In this document: piece after piece, positions 44,419 to 52,597 of the stretch
How the letters are laid out: each line of letters starts with the position of its first letter
Position numbering within the stretch: the stretch's first letter is position 1
Source: Paenibacillus piscarius
GTDB lineage: Bacteria; Bacillota; Bacilli; Paenibacillales; Paenibacillaceae
NCBI RefSeq assembly: GCF_022234545.1
Contig: NZ_JAIEUI010000005.1
Coordinates: 248,001-312,000, forward strand
Reading direction: 5' to 3'
Length of the DNA stretch: 64,000 nt
The notes under the pieces: model-generated
Seen by the model: the letters and a program-made list of their open reading frames with translations, nothing else
Told to the model about the DNA's origin: nothing
Database searches by the model: none
Made by a program: the position numbers and the translations under genes

Positions 44419-45732
44419 ATGGAGGAGATTGACTTGAAGAAAAAGGTTGTACTTATCCAGCCTCCTTTCGAGAGATTAATGGGATATGCCAGATTCTATA
44501 CCCATCCTGGCCTATTGTCATTGGCGGGCATTATTGAGGCGGCCGGCCATGATGTACTAGTATATGACGCTGACTATGATCCTAACGGAATTAGCTACGA
44601 TCAATTGGAGTTGATTGACAATTATGATTTGTATGTCAATGAATTGAACAAGTTTTCTTCACCAGTCTGGGATGAGGTAGAAGCGCTGCTCCGAGAGTAC
44701 CAGCCCGATTTTGTCGGGATTACCGTATTGAGTGTAACCCAGGATTCTGCCCGCAAGATTGCGCAGATCTCCAGAGATATTAATCCGAAGGTATTAATTA
44801 TTGCGGGTGGAGTGCATCCTACTATTTTCCCGGAAGATGTCAATTTTGCGGATTATATCGTCCAGAATGAAAGTGAAGAAGTTATTGTCGATATCATTGA
44901 AGGAAAATACGGCTGTGGTGTTATCAGCGGTAAGCGTATTAAGGATTTGGATGCCCTACCATTGCCAGCCGTACATCGTTTGTACAAGCTGGAGAAGTTC
45001 AAAAAAAGAGATCTTTCTCTGGTAATGAGCACAAGGGGCTGTCCGTTTAGCTGTAAATTTTGCAACTCCCCGCAGATATGGGGCAGGAAAGTAACCCGGA
45101 AAAGTACAGGCAGATTCATCGAAGAACTGCAACAGTTAAAAGAAAAACATGGTGTAACTGATTTTTACATCAGCGATGACTCGTTCACATGCAATAAAGC
45201 TTGGCTTCAGGAGTTTTGCGCAGAGGTTAAAAAACTTAATGTAACATGGCGTTGCTTGGATCGAATAGATCACATCCGAGAGCCAATGATACTTCAAATG
45301 ATGGATGCGGGCTGCCGGAATATTAAATTTGGTATTGAGTCTGGGTCACAGCGGATCCTGGACAAAGTCAATAAAGGAATTAAGGTTGAGAATGTGATTA
45401 AGGCCAGTGAACTGCTGGAGAGAATTGGATTAAATTGGTCTGCATTTTTCATGATCGGTTTTCCGGGGGAGACCGAAGAGGACATTCGGATGACACAGCG
45501 GATGATCCAGAGTATTTCCGCAAAGAGTGTAACCTTAAGTATCTTTACTCCTTTTCCGGGCAATGAACTTTATGAAGCAAGTGAAATGGATTATAAAATG
45601 TATTCCCATCACAGCCCATACAACAATTTTACAGGAGTAGTTGAAGATTCAAGATTTAAAGAGCTTTTAATCGAGACTATCAAATATGCTTCAAAAGGAT
45701 ATGAAGAGCATACTGACAGGCTGGTGAAATAA
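44419..45732 (+). CDS. Radical SAM enzyme with B12-binding-type N-terminal domain (2)
   Basis: A 437-residue protein. N-terminal B12-type domain (YTHPGLLSLAGIIEAAGH, IAGGVHPTIFPED); radical SAM core with Cys208, Cys212 and Cys215 (RGCPFSCKFC), KFGIESGSQRILDKVNKGI and MIGFPGETEEDI. A short C-terminal helix follows. The start used here is the ATG at 44419 after a 3-base gap; an alternative TTG at 44434 lies 6 bases downstream of GGAGG (44421-44425) and may be the true start. It is one of three consecutive radical SAM genes of similar design, so three successive radical steps are likely. Confidence 0.85.
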   Translation: MEEIDLKKKVVLIQPPFERLMGYARFYTHPGLLSLAGIIEAAGHDVLVYDADYDPNGISYDQLELIDNYDLYVNELNKFSSPVWDEVEALLREYQPDFVGITVLSVTQDSARKIAQISRDINPKVLIIAGGVHPTIFPEDVNFADYIVQNESEEVIVDIIEGKYGCGVISGKRIKDLDALPLPAVHRLYKLEKFKKRDLSLVMSTRGCPFSCKFCNSPQIWGRKVTRKSTGRFIEELQQLKEKHGVTDFYISDDSFTCNKAWLQEFCAEVKKLNVTWRCLDRIDHIREPMILQMMDAGCRNIKFGIESGSQRILDKVNKGIKVENVIKASELLERIGLNWSAFFMIGFPGETEEDIRMTQRMIQSISAKSVTLSIFTPFPGNELYEASEMDYKMYSHHSPYNNFTGVVEDSRFKELLIETIKYASKGYEEHTDRLVK

Positions 45733-47304
45733 ATGAAGAAGCCAAAAATGTTGTTTATTTATCCGGATATCGGAAGTAACAGTATCAGCTTCTCACCTGC
45801 GATTGAGATTCTCTCCGCTGTATTGGAACAGCAAGAGGTTGAAGTGGAGCTGATACATATTCACGAGAAGCATGGCGTTCCTTTTGACCATCAAATTCTT
45901 TTTGAGCAAATTCAGCAGGCTTCTCCTGATGTGATTGGTATGACCTCTACGTCGTATCAATATGATATCAGCAATGAAATTGCTGGCCAATTGAAGGAAA
46001 GGGGGATCAAGGTCCCGATTGTGCTCGGAGGCATTCATGCCAATATCTCCCCTGAAGATCTAAAAGAGTCGAAATTCGATGCATTCTGCACGGGAGAAGG
46101 GGAAGTGCCCTTAAGCGAAATGTTCCGGCGGATACGGACTGGAGAAGAACTAACAACCATCCCCGGCTTTCACTTCAAAAGTGCTGATGGGCGGGTCATT
46201 ACCAATCCCGCAAGCAAAGTCATTCGTAACCTAGATGATCTGCCTATGCGAAATTATGGAATCATGAATACCCAACAAATTTTGACATTGAAGAACAAAT
46301 GGTTAAGCATCGCCTTTTCCAGGGGTTGTCCTTATGCATGTAATTTCTGCATTAATCAAAAATTAAAATTGAATCACCGGCAAACGGAAAGTGGAAAATA
46401 CTTTAGAATCAACAGCGTAAACAGGGCATTGTCTGAGCTTACAGGATTGATCGATAAATATGGTGCTCACATTGATGTAATTAATCTGGATGACGATTTG
46501 CTGATTTTGGAAAAAGAATGGTTTATAGAATTTGCCAACCGCTTTGAGAAAGAAATCTTCAAACCGTATGGAATTAAGTATGCCATTAATGTTAGAGCAA
46601 ACTTAATCAACGAGGAATTGATTAGTGTTATGGCTCGCTCAGGTTGCGATTTGGTTAGAGTAGGCTTTGAAACTGGTAATCAGGAGATGCGAAATAGAGT
46701 TCTCGGAAAAGGGATTAGCAACCGGCATCTGTTTCAAGTCTTTGATTTGTTCCATAAATACGAGCTGAGATCTTTAGCCTTTGCCATGTTAGGCATACCT
46801 GGTGAAACGGAAAGCAGTATACAGGATAGCCTCAATATGTTGCGTAAATTGCAGCCAACCCTGATTCGCATGGCTATTTTCGAGCCTTTCATCGGTACTC
46901 CGCTTTATGATTATTGCATTGAGAATGGCCTGATAGATAACGGGAATCAGACCCATGAGAACTGCTTCGACAGATCGGCCTTGAGCTTCAAGGATCTATC
47001 ACAGAGCCAACTTCAGCTCTATCATATTCTTTTTCCATGGCATCTCAACCTGGGGTTTGTCGGCGAATACTCCACGCTTTATAAGGAACTGATTACCACT
47101 TACAGCAGGCTAGACCAAGAGCAGCATTCGCTTGAAGGAATCAGAGCCCGTATTTTAATGGATGACAGAATCATCAGCGAAAAGCTGAATAAAGAGGGCA
47201 TTGCCCACTATGAATATTTTGAGAATAACAATTTTTACTACCATTTGGCTAAACCGCTGAAGCTTTCCTCTCCTAAGTGGTCAGAAACGGTGATCCAAAG
47301 TTGA
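45733..47304 (+). CDS. Radical SAM enzyme with B12-binding-type N-terminal domain (3)
   Basis: A 523-residue protein. The N-terminal B12-type domain has the motifs VLGGIHANISPEDL and CTGEGEVPLSEMF. The radical SAM core has Cys199, Cys203 and Cys206 (RGCPYACNFC), VRVGFETGNQEMRNRVLGKGI and AMLGIPGETESS. An extended C-terminal region (~410-523) distinguishes it from the other two and may hold a further substrate domain. Its start directly follows the previous stop, and it ends in a TTGA overlap with a glycosyltransferase gene. Confidence 0.85.
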   Translation: MKKPKMLFIYPDIGSNSISFSPAIEILSAVLEQQEVEVELIHIHEKHGVPFDHQILFEQIQQASPDVIGMTSTSYQYDISNEIAGQLKERGIKVPIVLGGIHANISPEDLKESKFDAFCTGEGEVPLSEMFRRIRTGEELTTIPGFHFKSADGRVITNPASKVIRNLDDLPMRNYGIMNTQQILTLKNKWLSIAFSRGCPYACNFCINQKLKLNHRQTESGKYFRINSVNRALSELTGLIDKYGAHIDVINLDDDLLILEKEWFIEFANRFEKEIFKPYGIKYAINVRANLINEELISVMARSGCDLVRVGFETGNQEMRNRVLGKGISNRHLFQVFDLFHKYELRSLAFAMLGIPGETESSIQDSLNMLRKLQPTLIRMAIFEPFIGTPLYDYCIENGLIDNGNQTHENCFDRSALSFKDLSQSQLQLYHILFPWHLNLGFVGEYSTLYKELITTYSRLDQEQHSLEGIRARILMDDRIISEKLNKEGIAHYEYFENNNFYYHLAKPLKLSSPKWSETVIQS

Positions 47305-48209
47305 AGATTAGCATTATTATTCCTACCTATAATAAGCCTGACTATCTGACGTTGACATTAAAAAGTTTCTGTCTGATGGATTTTGATCCCAACGAATTTG
47401 AAGTAATTGTCTGTAATGATGGCTCCGAATGCTCTTATGACTCCATTGGGAAAATTTCATATCCATACTCATTAAGGATTCTAATGCTTCAGCATAAGGG
47501 CAGAGCGGCTGCCAGAAATGCAGCTATCCAAGCGGCCAGAGGCGAAGTGATCGTATTCAATGACGATGATACCTTGGCAGCCCCTGAATTTCTGAGCGGT
47601 CATTGGACACGGCACCTGCTGTGTGAACGCGTGGTTGTACTTGGCGAAAGAAGGCAAGTATACGGAGCAGGACGAACCATGCATGAGATGATGCACATGG
47701 CATCCGCAGAACTGCTTTCCTGGACGGTGCAACGATCCAGGCAAAGCCTGTTTACTTCGCAAATTACAAGAAAAATCTTTCAGTTTCCTATAAGCAGGCA
47801 CTGGATTTGTTCACTCACAGGAAATATGTCCTTGAAAGCCGCAACCTTTTCAGAGATAGGAGGATTTGACGAAGCTTTTGCAGGCTGGGGACTGGAGGAT
47901 ATTGAATTAGGTTACCGTCTTTATCAAGGTGGCTTTTTCTTCTACTATGATCCTGACATTATTAATTATCATCTTGAACATCTCAGAAATAAAAGTGAAA
48001 TGTTCAGAGATACATACAAAAACATGGAATATTTCTTATCTAAGTATGGATATCCCAAGGATTTAGAATATTTCAGAAAATTATATTATGGACATATGAG
48101 TTTAAAAGAGTATGACCACTGTACTTTTCAGGAGATGGATCGAGAAACAGAAGATTCGTATTATCCTCTATTTAGAATAAATACATCTCAAAGGAAGGAT
48201 ACTATATGA
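47301..48209 (+). CDS. GT2 family glycosyltransferase
   Basis: A 302-residue GT-A enzyme from the TTG at 47301 (overlapping the radical SAM stop). KISIIIPTYNKPDYLTLTL and CNDGSECSYDS open the fold, FNDDDTLAAPEF is the DDD metal site, and GNMSLKAATFSEIGGFDEAFAGWGLEDIELGYRL is the typical acceptor and catalytic segment. It resembles the GT2 at 31200 in the second half. A GTG further upstream at 47277 is possible, but then the protein would begin before the first strand. Confidence 0.85.
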   Translation: MKISIIIPTYNKPDYLTLTLKSFCLMDFDPNEFEVIVCNDGSECSYDSIGKISYPYSLRILMLQHKGRAAARNAAIQAARGEVIVFNDDDTLAAPEFLSGHWTRHLLCERVVVLGERRQVYGAGRTMHEMMHMASAELLSWTVQRSRQSLFTSQITRKIFQFPISRHWICSLTGNMSLKAATFSEIGGFDEAFAGWGLEDIELGYRLYQGGFFFYYDPDIINYHLEHLRNKSEMFRDTYKNMEYFLSKYGYPKDLEYFRKLYYGHMSLKEYDHCTFQEMDRETEDSYYPLFRINTSQRKDTI

Positions 48210-49198
48210 ATCGGCATCTTGAGCTTGGCTTGACGGAAGAAACGGTAATTAATATGTATACCCATATGCTCCAAGGCAGAAAATTTGATGAAAGAGCCCT
48301 ACTATTGCAAAGGATGGGCAAAGTAAGCTTTCATATTGCGGGTATAGGCCAGGAGGCGGCCCAAGTAGGCGCAGCATTTGCCCTGAAAATGGGTGTCGAT
48401 TTTTTGTTACCCTATTATCGGGATAACGCATTTGTTTTAAGTGCAGGAATGTCGCTGCAGGATCTGTTTCTTTCTATTTTCGCAAAGTCGGAGGATCCTA
48501 ACAGTGGAGGGAGACAATCACCCGGTCATTTTAGTACTCGGCGATTAAATATCGTAACAGGGTCAACTCCCGTAGCTACTCAGATTTCACATGCTGTCGG
48601 ATTTGCACTCGCATTAAGAATGAAACAGGCCAGTGCGGTATCGTTTGTTACTTTTGGTGAAGGTTCAAGCAATCAGGGGGAGTTTCACGAAGCTTGTAAT
48701 TTTGCTGGCGTATTTAGTCTTCCTGTTATTATGATGTGTGAAAATAACCAGTATAGTATTTCCACACCTTATCAAAAACAAATTGGCGGCGGAGTACCTA
48801 TAGCATCTAGAGCAAAAGCATATGGTTTTAAAGGGATCCGGGTGAACGGAAATGATATATTTGAAGTTTATGAAGCTGTAAAAGCAGCTAGAGAAAGAGC
48901 AATTGACAATGAGGGTGCTACACTGATTGAGGCAGTAACATATCGGTGTATTCCTCATTCAAGTTCTGATAATGACCTGATCTATCGTTCCAAAGAGGAA
49001 GTGGAACTTCATTCAAATGATGACGGGATAAAAAAACTTAAAAATTATATGTTGAAAAATGGATTTTGGTCTGAGGAAGTTGACAAAAATCTACATAATC
49101 AGATAAATAGTATGATAAATGAAGCGGTGGACTATGCTGAAAAAGCCCGTTATCCCAATCCTGAAGATACTTTATTACATGTGTATGCAAATGAATGA
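48206..49198 (+). CDS. Lone 2-oxoacid dehydrogenase E1 alpha-like TPP protein
   Basis: A 330-residue protein resembling the alpha subunit of branched-chain 2-oxoacid or pyruvate dehydrogenase E1. The TPP-binding motif reads GEGSSNQGEFHEACNFAGVFSLP (Glu in place of the usual Asp), preceded by GRQSPGHFSTRRLNIVTGSTPVATQISHAVG. The C-terminal phosphorylation-loop region (TYRCIPHSSSDN) is present. E1 alpha always needs an E1 beta subunit, but none follows: the next 900 bases hold only decayed DNA. Either the partner is elsewhere or it has been lost. ATGA overlap with the GT2 gene. Confidence 0.85.
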   Translation: MNRHLELGLTEETVINMYTHMLQGRKFDERALLLQRMGKVSFHIAGIGQEAAQVGAAFALKMGVDFLLPYYRDNAFVLSAGMSLQDLFLSIFAKSEDPNSGGRQSPGHFSTRRLNIVTGSTPVATQISHAVGFALALRMKQASAVSFVTFGEGSSNQGEFHEACNFAGVFSLPVIMMCENNQYSISTPYQKQIGGGVPIASRAKAYGFKGIRVNGNDIFEVYEAVKAARERAIDNEGATLIEAVTYRCIPHSSSDNDLIYRSKEEVELHSNDDGIKKLKNYMLKNGFWSEEVDKNLHNQINSMINEAVDYAEKARYPNPEDTLLHVYANE

Positions 49199-50134
49199 GA
49201 GAGCACAATATCACAGCTGAAATAGCCCAGAGGTGAAATGTAATTTTGTGGAGTTAGAAAAAAGGCAGACCTACACACCGTTTGAGCCTCAAAAAGAGTA
49301 TATCAAACTATACCTACCATGTTTTCAGATTTTATAAACCACATTGGTCGTAGGTTAGCTTTAAAAAAAGGTATAATCAGGGCCAATTTTCGTGCAAGAG
49401 AAGACGAGTACTCTTTTGTGGTGGTGCGTGGGAACTTCGTCGTACTTATTCCCGTAGAAGGCGGCGGCATACTCCTGACCATGCTTGCGAACGGAGTATG
49501 CCAGCAAATTCCCTACTCCATCCATAAATTGTATATGGTGTGAACGTAAGCTTACGTCTATTCCAATTAGCATTGGTGATATGGAATTACCTCCTGTCGC
49601 AAATCAAATTAGGTGTGCCCATGGAAACCACCGACATCAGCCTCGTATTAGCACTTATCAGCAAACGCCCGACAATACAGTATGTTACAACCCAGACGAA
49701 AGCGACGGCACTTCCAGCTGTTTGAACATAAGTGGTGTATCACGAATACCGGGCTTTTCACTGTAGTACCTGAAGGCCTGACACGCTAGTCAAGGCTTGT
49801 TCCGGAAGACGGAAGGAGGAAAAGAAATCTCCTGAGAGGATGCTTGTTGATCCCATTGTTCCACAGGCAGGTATAGAAGTTTATAGTAGACGGAAGACGT
49901 TGAGACAGGGATCTAATAACGGCTATAGGGTATGTAGTTGTCAAAGAGCTCATAACAAAGATGGCAAACTCAAAATGAGCCAGGTTGCCCGCTAGCCCTG
50001 ACTTCCGTTCTTCAGACTGCAGTACGGGTTCGGGCTATGCCCTCTTACCTGATGACATCGTCTCTTTTCAGCTGCCGGATCAACTGAAAAAAGAACGAAA
50101 TGATCTTACAAGTAAGATTATGAGGAGGATTGAC
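49199..50134. other. Gap with decayed mobile DNA
   Basis: About 930 bases without an intact gene. It contains the fragment of an IS110-like transposase (49361-49573, minus), after which no open frame is supported. The composition is mixed. The strong ribosome binding site GAGGAGG near 50122 belongs to the next gene. Confidence 0.6.
49361..49573 (-). pseudogene. IS110-family transposase N-terminal fragment
   Basis: A 70-residue open frame begins LIGIDVSLRSHHIQFMDGVGNLLA, which is the DEDD transposase start of IS110/IS1111 elements (GIDV and D in the next strand). The remaining ~330 residues are missing. Downstream of the fragment on the plus side (49574-49990) would be the place of the upstream non-coding region, which in IS110 elements encodes a bridge RNA, if any of it survives. 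Confidence 0.55.
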
Positions 50135-51136
50135 ATGAAGAAACTTCCTATGTCAGAACAAAATTTAGTAACTACATATAATATTGATGCCAGTTTTCTT
50201 TCAATGGCAGCTAGTCATTATAAGCAAACGGCACCGTGGATATATGGTAATTTCATACAAATAAAAGGATTCAAAGGGACTTCTCAAAATTTCTTTTATG
50301 AGTCTCAACATGATCGGGATACACCCTTTTTTTCAATCCAAAGAATTTCGCGAGAGATAATCGGACGGAAGTGGAATAATATCATCGAGTTCGTAATCGA
50401 TTGTGTTGATCTAGACTTTTATATTCTTTTATTGGTAAACAATAAATATTTATCAGTATCTGAAGCATTTGGAATAACAGACTATTATCATGATATATTC
50501 ATTTATGGGTATGACTTGGAAAAAGAAGTGTTTTATATTGCAGGGAATTTTACAAATGGAAAATATATGAGAGTAACATGTTCGTTTTGTGAACTTAATG
50601 AAGCATATATTAACTTGGAAGATGATTTCTATGATTGGCTGTTTGGTGTAGTTTTATATAAATATCGTGAGAATGAATCACATAAAGTAGACCGTGACTT
50701 ATGGAAACGAGTTAAATCTTTGCTTAAACATTATGTGGAATGTACTCATATGAGTGAGAATGATTACGCAATTACTACTCATTATGACAGAGAGAACCTA
50801 TTATTCGGGTACGACGTTTATCAAAATACTATTGAAATACTTGTAAACAACATGACTGTAAATGAGAATATTGATATCAGGCCATTTCATTTATTTTTAG
50901 ATCACAAAAAAATTATGCAAGAAAGATTTAAATATTTAAATGCAAATAAATATTTTGATCCTAGTGAATTAGACTTAGTGAAAATCGAAAAAATAGTTGA
51001 AATGTCAGAAATACATCGAAATATTGCAATAAAATATAATTTAACTAAAGATAGGTCGGTTCTGGAAAGGTTGATAAATCTAATGAAACAATTTATCAAC
51101 TATGAAAAAGAATACTACTTAAAAATAATAGGATAA
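50135..51136 (+). CDS. Cysteine-less BtrH-like papain-fold paralogue C
   Basis: A 333-residue protein from ATG 50135 with GAGGAGGATTG upstream; an in-frame extension of 50 residues runs back into decayed DNA. It shares the three landmarks of the proteins at 18960 and 20774: PWIYGNFIQIKG, HDIFIYGYDLEKEVFYIAGNFTNGKY and RPFHLFLDHKKIMQERFKYL. The N-terminal segment (NIDASFLSMAASHY) has no Cys. It stands on the far side of the cluster from its relatives, so the family flanks the cluster at both ends. Confidence 0.65.
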   Translation: MKKLPMSEQNLVTTYNIDASFLSMAASHYKQTAPWIYGNFIQIKGFKGTSQNFFYESQHDRDTPFFSIQRISREIIGRKWNNIIEFVIDCVDLDFYILLLVNNKYLSVSEAFGITDYYHDIFIYGYDLEKEVFYIAGNFTNGKYMRVTCSFCELNEAYINLEDDFYDWLFGVVLYKYRENESHKVDRDLWKRVKSLLKHYVECTHMSENDYAITTHYDRENLLFGYDVYQNTIEILVNNMTVNENIDIRPFHLFLDHKKIMQERFKYLNANKYFDPSELDLVKIEKIVEMSEIHRNIAIKYNLTKDRSVLERLINLMKQFINYEKEYYLKIIG

Positions 51137-51252
51137 GAGAGGTCGGCGTTGTTCGAAAGTACGGAAGACTACACCCATTCCTGCGTTAAGGGCAAGTAAG
51201 AATACAATTAGAAATACTTGAGCGATTAACCATCCGTGAAACTGAAAATTTT

Positions 51253-51651
51253 ATGTCATTCCTTGATTATCAGCTTGGAAACAAGAAGCTTACGATTAAT
51301 CGAAAATTATCCTCGTTAAAATCTTTGTTTGATTACCTTCAGAACAAAGATGAGACCAGTGACCTGAAGCCTTATATTCAACGTAATGTTATGGCCAAGA
51401 TGGATCTTAATGCCGTTAAAGAAAGCCAGGAAACTATTGCAGACCGCATTGAAGGAAAGATTCTTAGAGAAGACGATTTTGAATCGTTCAGACAATTTGT
51501 AGCCCATGATTTTGGCGAAATGCATAAGGATAATAAACGGATTTTTACATTTCATCAATTCAACCGCGAACGCGATACTGCGATTGTTTCGTTGATATTA
51601 GGCTTTGGGCTTAGATTATCCGAGGTTGCTGGATTAATATGGATGACCTGG
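51253..51651 (+). pseudogene. xerS: xerS-like tyrosine recombinase, truncated and frameshifted
   Basis: The frame reads NRKLSSLKSLFDYL, YIQRNVMAKMDL, EGKILREDDFESF and RERDTAIVSLILGFGLRLSEVAGL, which matches the middle of the XerS recombinase family. The first ~75 residues and the whole catalytic half after the first Arg (including HxLRH and the Tyr) are missing. Adding one base near 51636 would restore GLNMDDL, so a one-base deletion also exists. The gene is cut at 51651/51652 by the end of a Tn7-like transposon. Confidence 0.75.
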
Positions 51652-51884
51652 TGTACAGTGACACAAAGATTGCCCGGTTTAAAACCTTATTTAATAAGGT
51701 TTTTTTTATTTCAAGGGAAACTTAGTGTCATAAAATTGCGACACAAAGATTAACCCTTTAAGGGAGATTGACACCAAACTTACCCCTTTTAAGGAATTTG
51801 TAATATATGAAGGAGAGTCAAATTAACTTAACTAGAATTTTTACAACAATAAGTTTACATTCGACAAAAATAGACTATTATCGA
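51652..51884 (+). mobile_element. Tn7-like transposon end with repeated TnsB-type sites
   Basis: The end starts TGTACAGTGACACAAAGATT at 51652. Related ~23-base units follow: 51658-51680 (GTGACACAAAGATTGCCCGG), 51738-51761 (GCGACACAAAGATTAACCC), 51769-51793 (TGACACCAAACTTACCCC) and a weaker one at 51860-51882. Clustered direct repeats of this kind next to the tnsA end are TnsB binding sites in Tn7-like elements. The frame remnants of xerS end exactly where TGTACA begins. The opposite end was not seen in the window. Confidence 0.8.
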
Positions 51885-51946
51885 TAAAGGATTTTCGCGA
51901 TTGCTGAAGAATTATGATGTAAATATTTATAAAAAAGAGGCGCAAT

Positions 51947-52597
51947 ATGTATAAACCAATTATTCATAATAACCTTTGGATAAATAGATGGTACGTATTT
52001 AGTAAAAAGCTAAACCGTGAAGTTATTTTATATGGGCCGCTAGAATACGATCATTGGGTGCTAATCGAAATGGATCCATTAGTAACTAATTATTGTGAAA
52101 AACCATTAGAAATTAGTCATTCATATTTTGGAAAACCAGATAAGGCATTAATCGATATGTGGGTTGAGAAAAACAAAAAAGAGGAGTTTATAAGTATAAC
52201 GTATACCCAAACTATTGAAAGGGATAATAAGCAATTTAGTAGTGACACATTTGAAAAAATTAATTCAATCAAACTTTGGACGCAAGCAAATAATAAGAAT
52301 CATAAAGTTATAACTGATCACAACGTATATTCAAACTCCATTTTATTAGACAATTTAAAACTATTACTTCCTTACAATTATCCCATAAGTACTATTAATC
52401 CAGGATTAAAAAAGAAAATAGTTGATTGTATCAGCGGAGGAGTTCAAAACCTATTAGATTTAGAAGCTCGTATTGCCATTGATGATGATCCATTCGAAAT
52501 TCAAAAGACCATATACATGCTCATAATTAATAAACTCGTTTTGAGCAATATAGATATGAAGCCAATTGGTCCTGAAACAGAGGTGTATTTGGTATGA
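51947..52597 (+). CDS. tnsA: TnsA-like endonuclease, probably inactive
   Basis: A 216-residue protein at the standard tnsA place with an N-terminal endonuclease-like region: RWYVFSKKLNREVILYGPLE, Glu33, EMDPLVTNYCEKPLEI and Asp70 in KALIDMW. In TnsA the third part of the site is a Q-x-K strand; here the corresponding strand reads SITYT (Ser83, Thr85), so the metal-binding Lys and Gln are lost. If right, the element would make cointegrates or use another nuclease. It overlaps tnsB by 4 bases. Confidence 0.7.
   Translation: MYKPIIHNNLWINRWYVFSKKLNREVILYGPLEYDHWVLIEMDPLVTNYCEKPLEISHSYFGKPDKALIDMWVEKNKKEEFISITYTQTIERDNKQFSSDTFEKINSIKLWTQANNKNHKVITDHNVYSNSILLDNLKLLLPYNYPISTINPGLKKKIVDCISGGVQNLLDLEARIAIDDDPFEIQKTIYMLIINKLVLSNIDMKPIGPETEVYLV

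Noticed and set aside
43006-47304. RiPP cluster with radical SAM maturases
   Set aside because: No small precursor peptide with a leader or Cys-rich core and no RRE or SPASM domain was seen near these genes; carrier-protein logic fits better.
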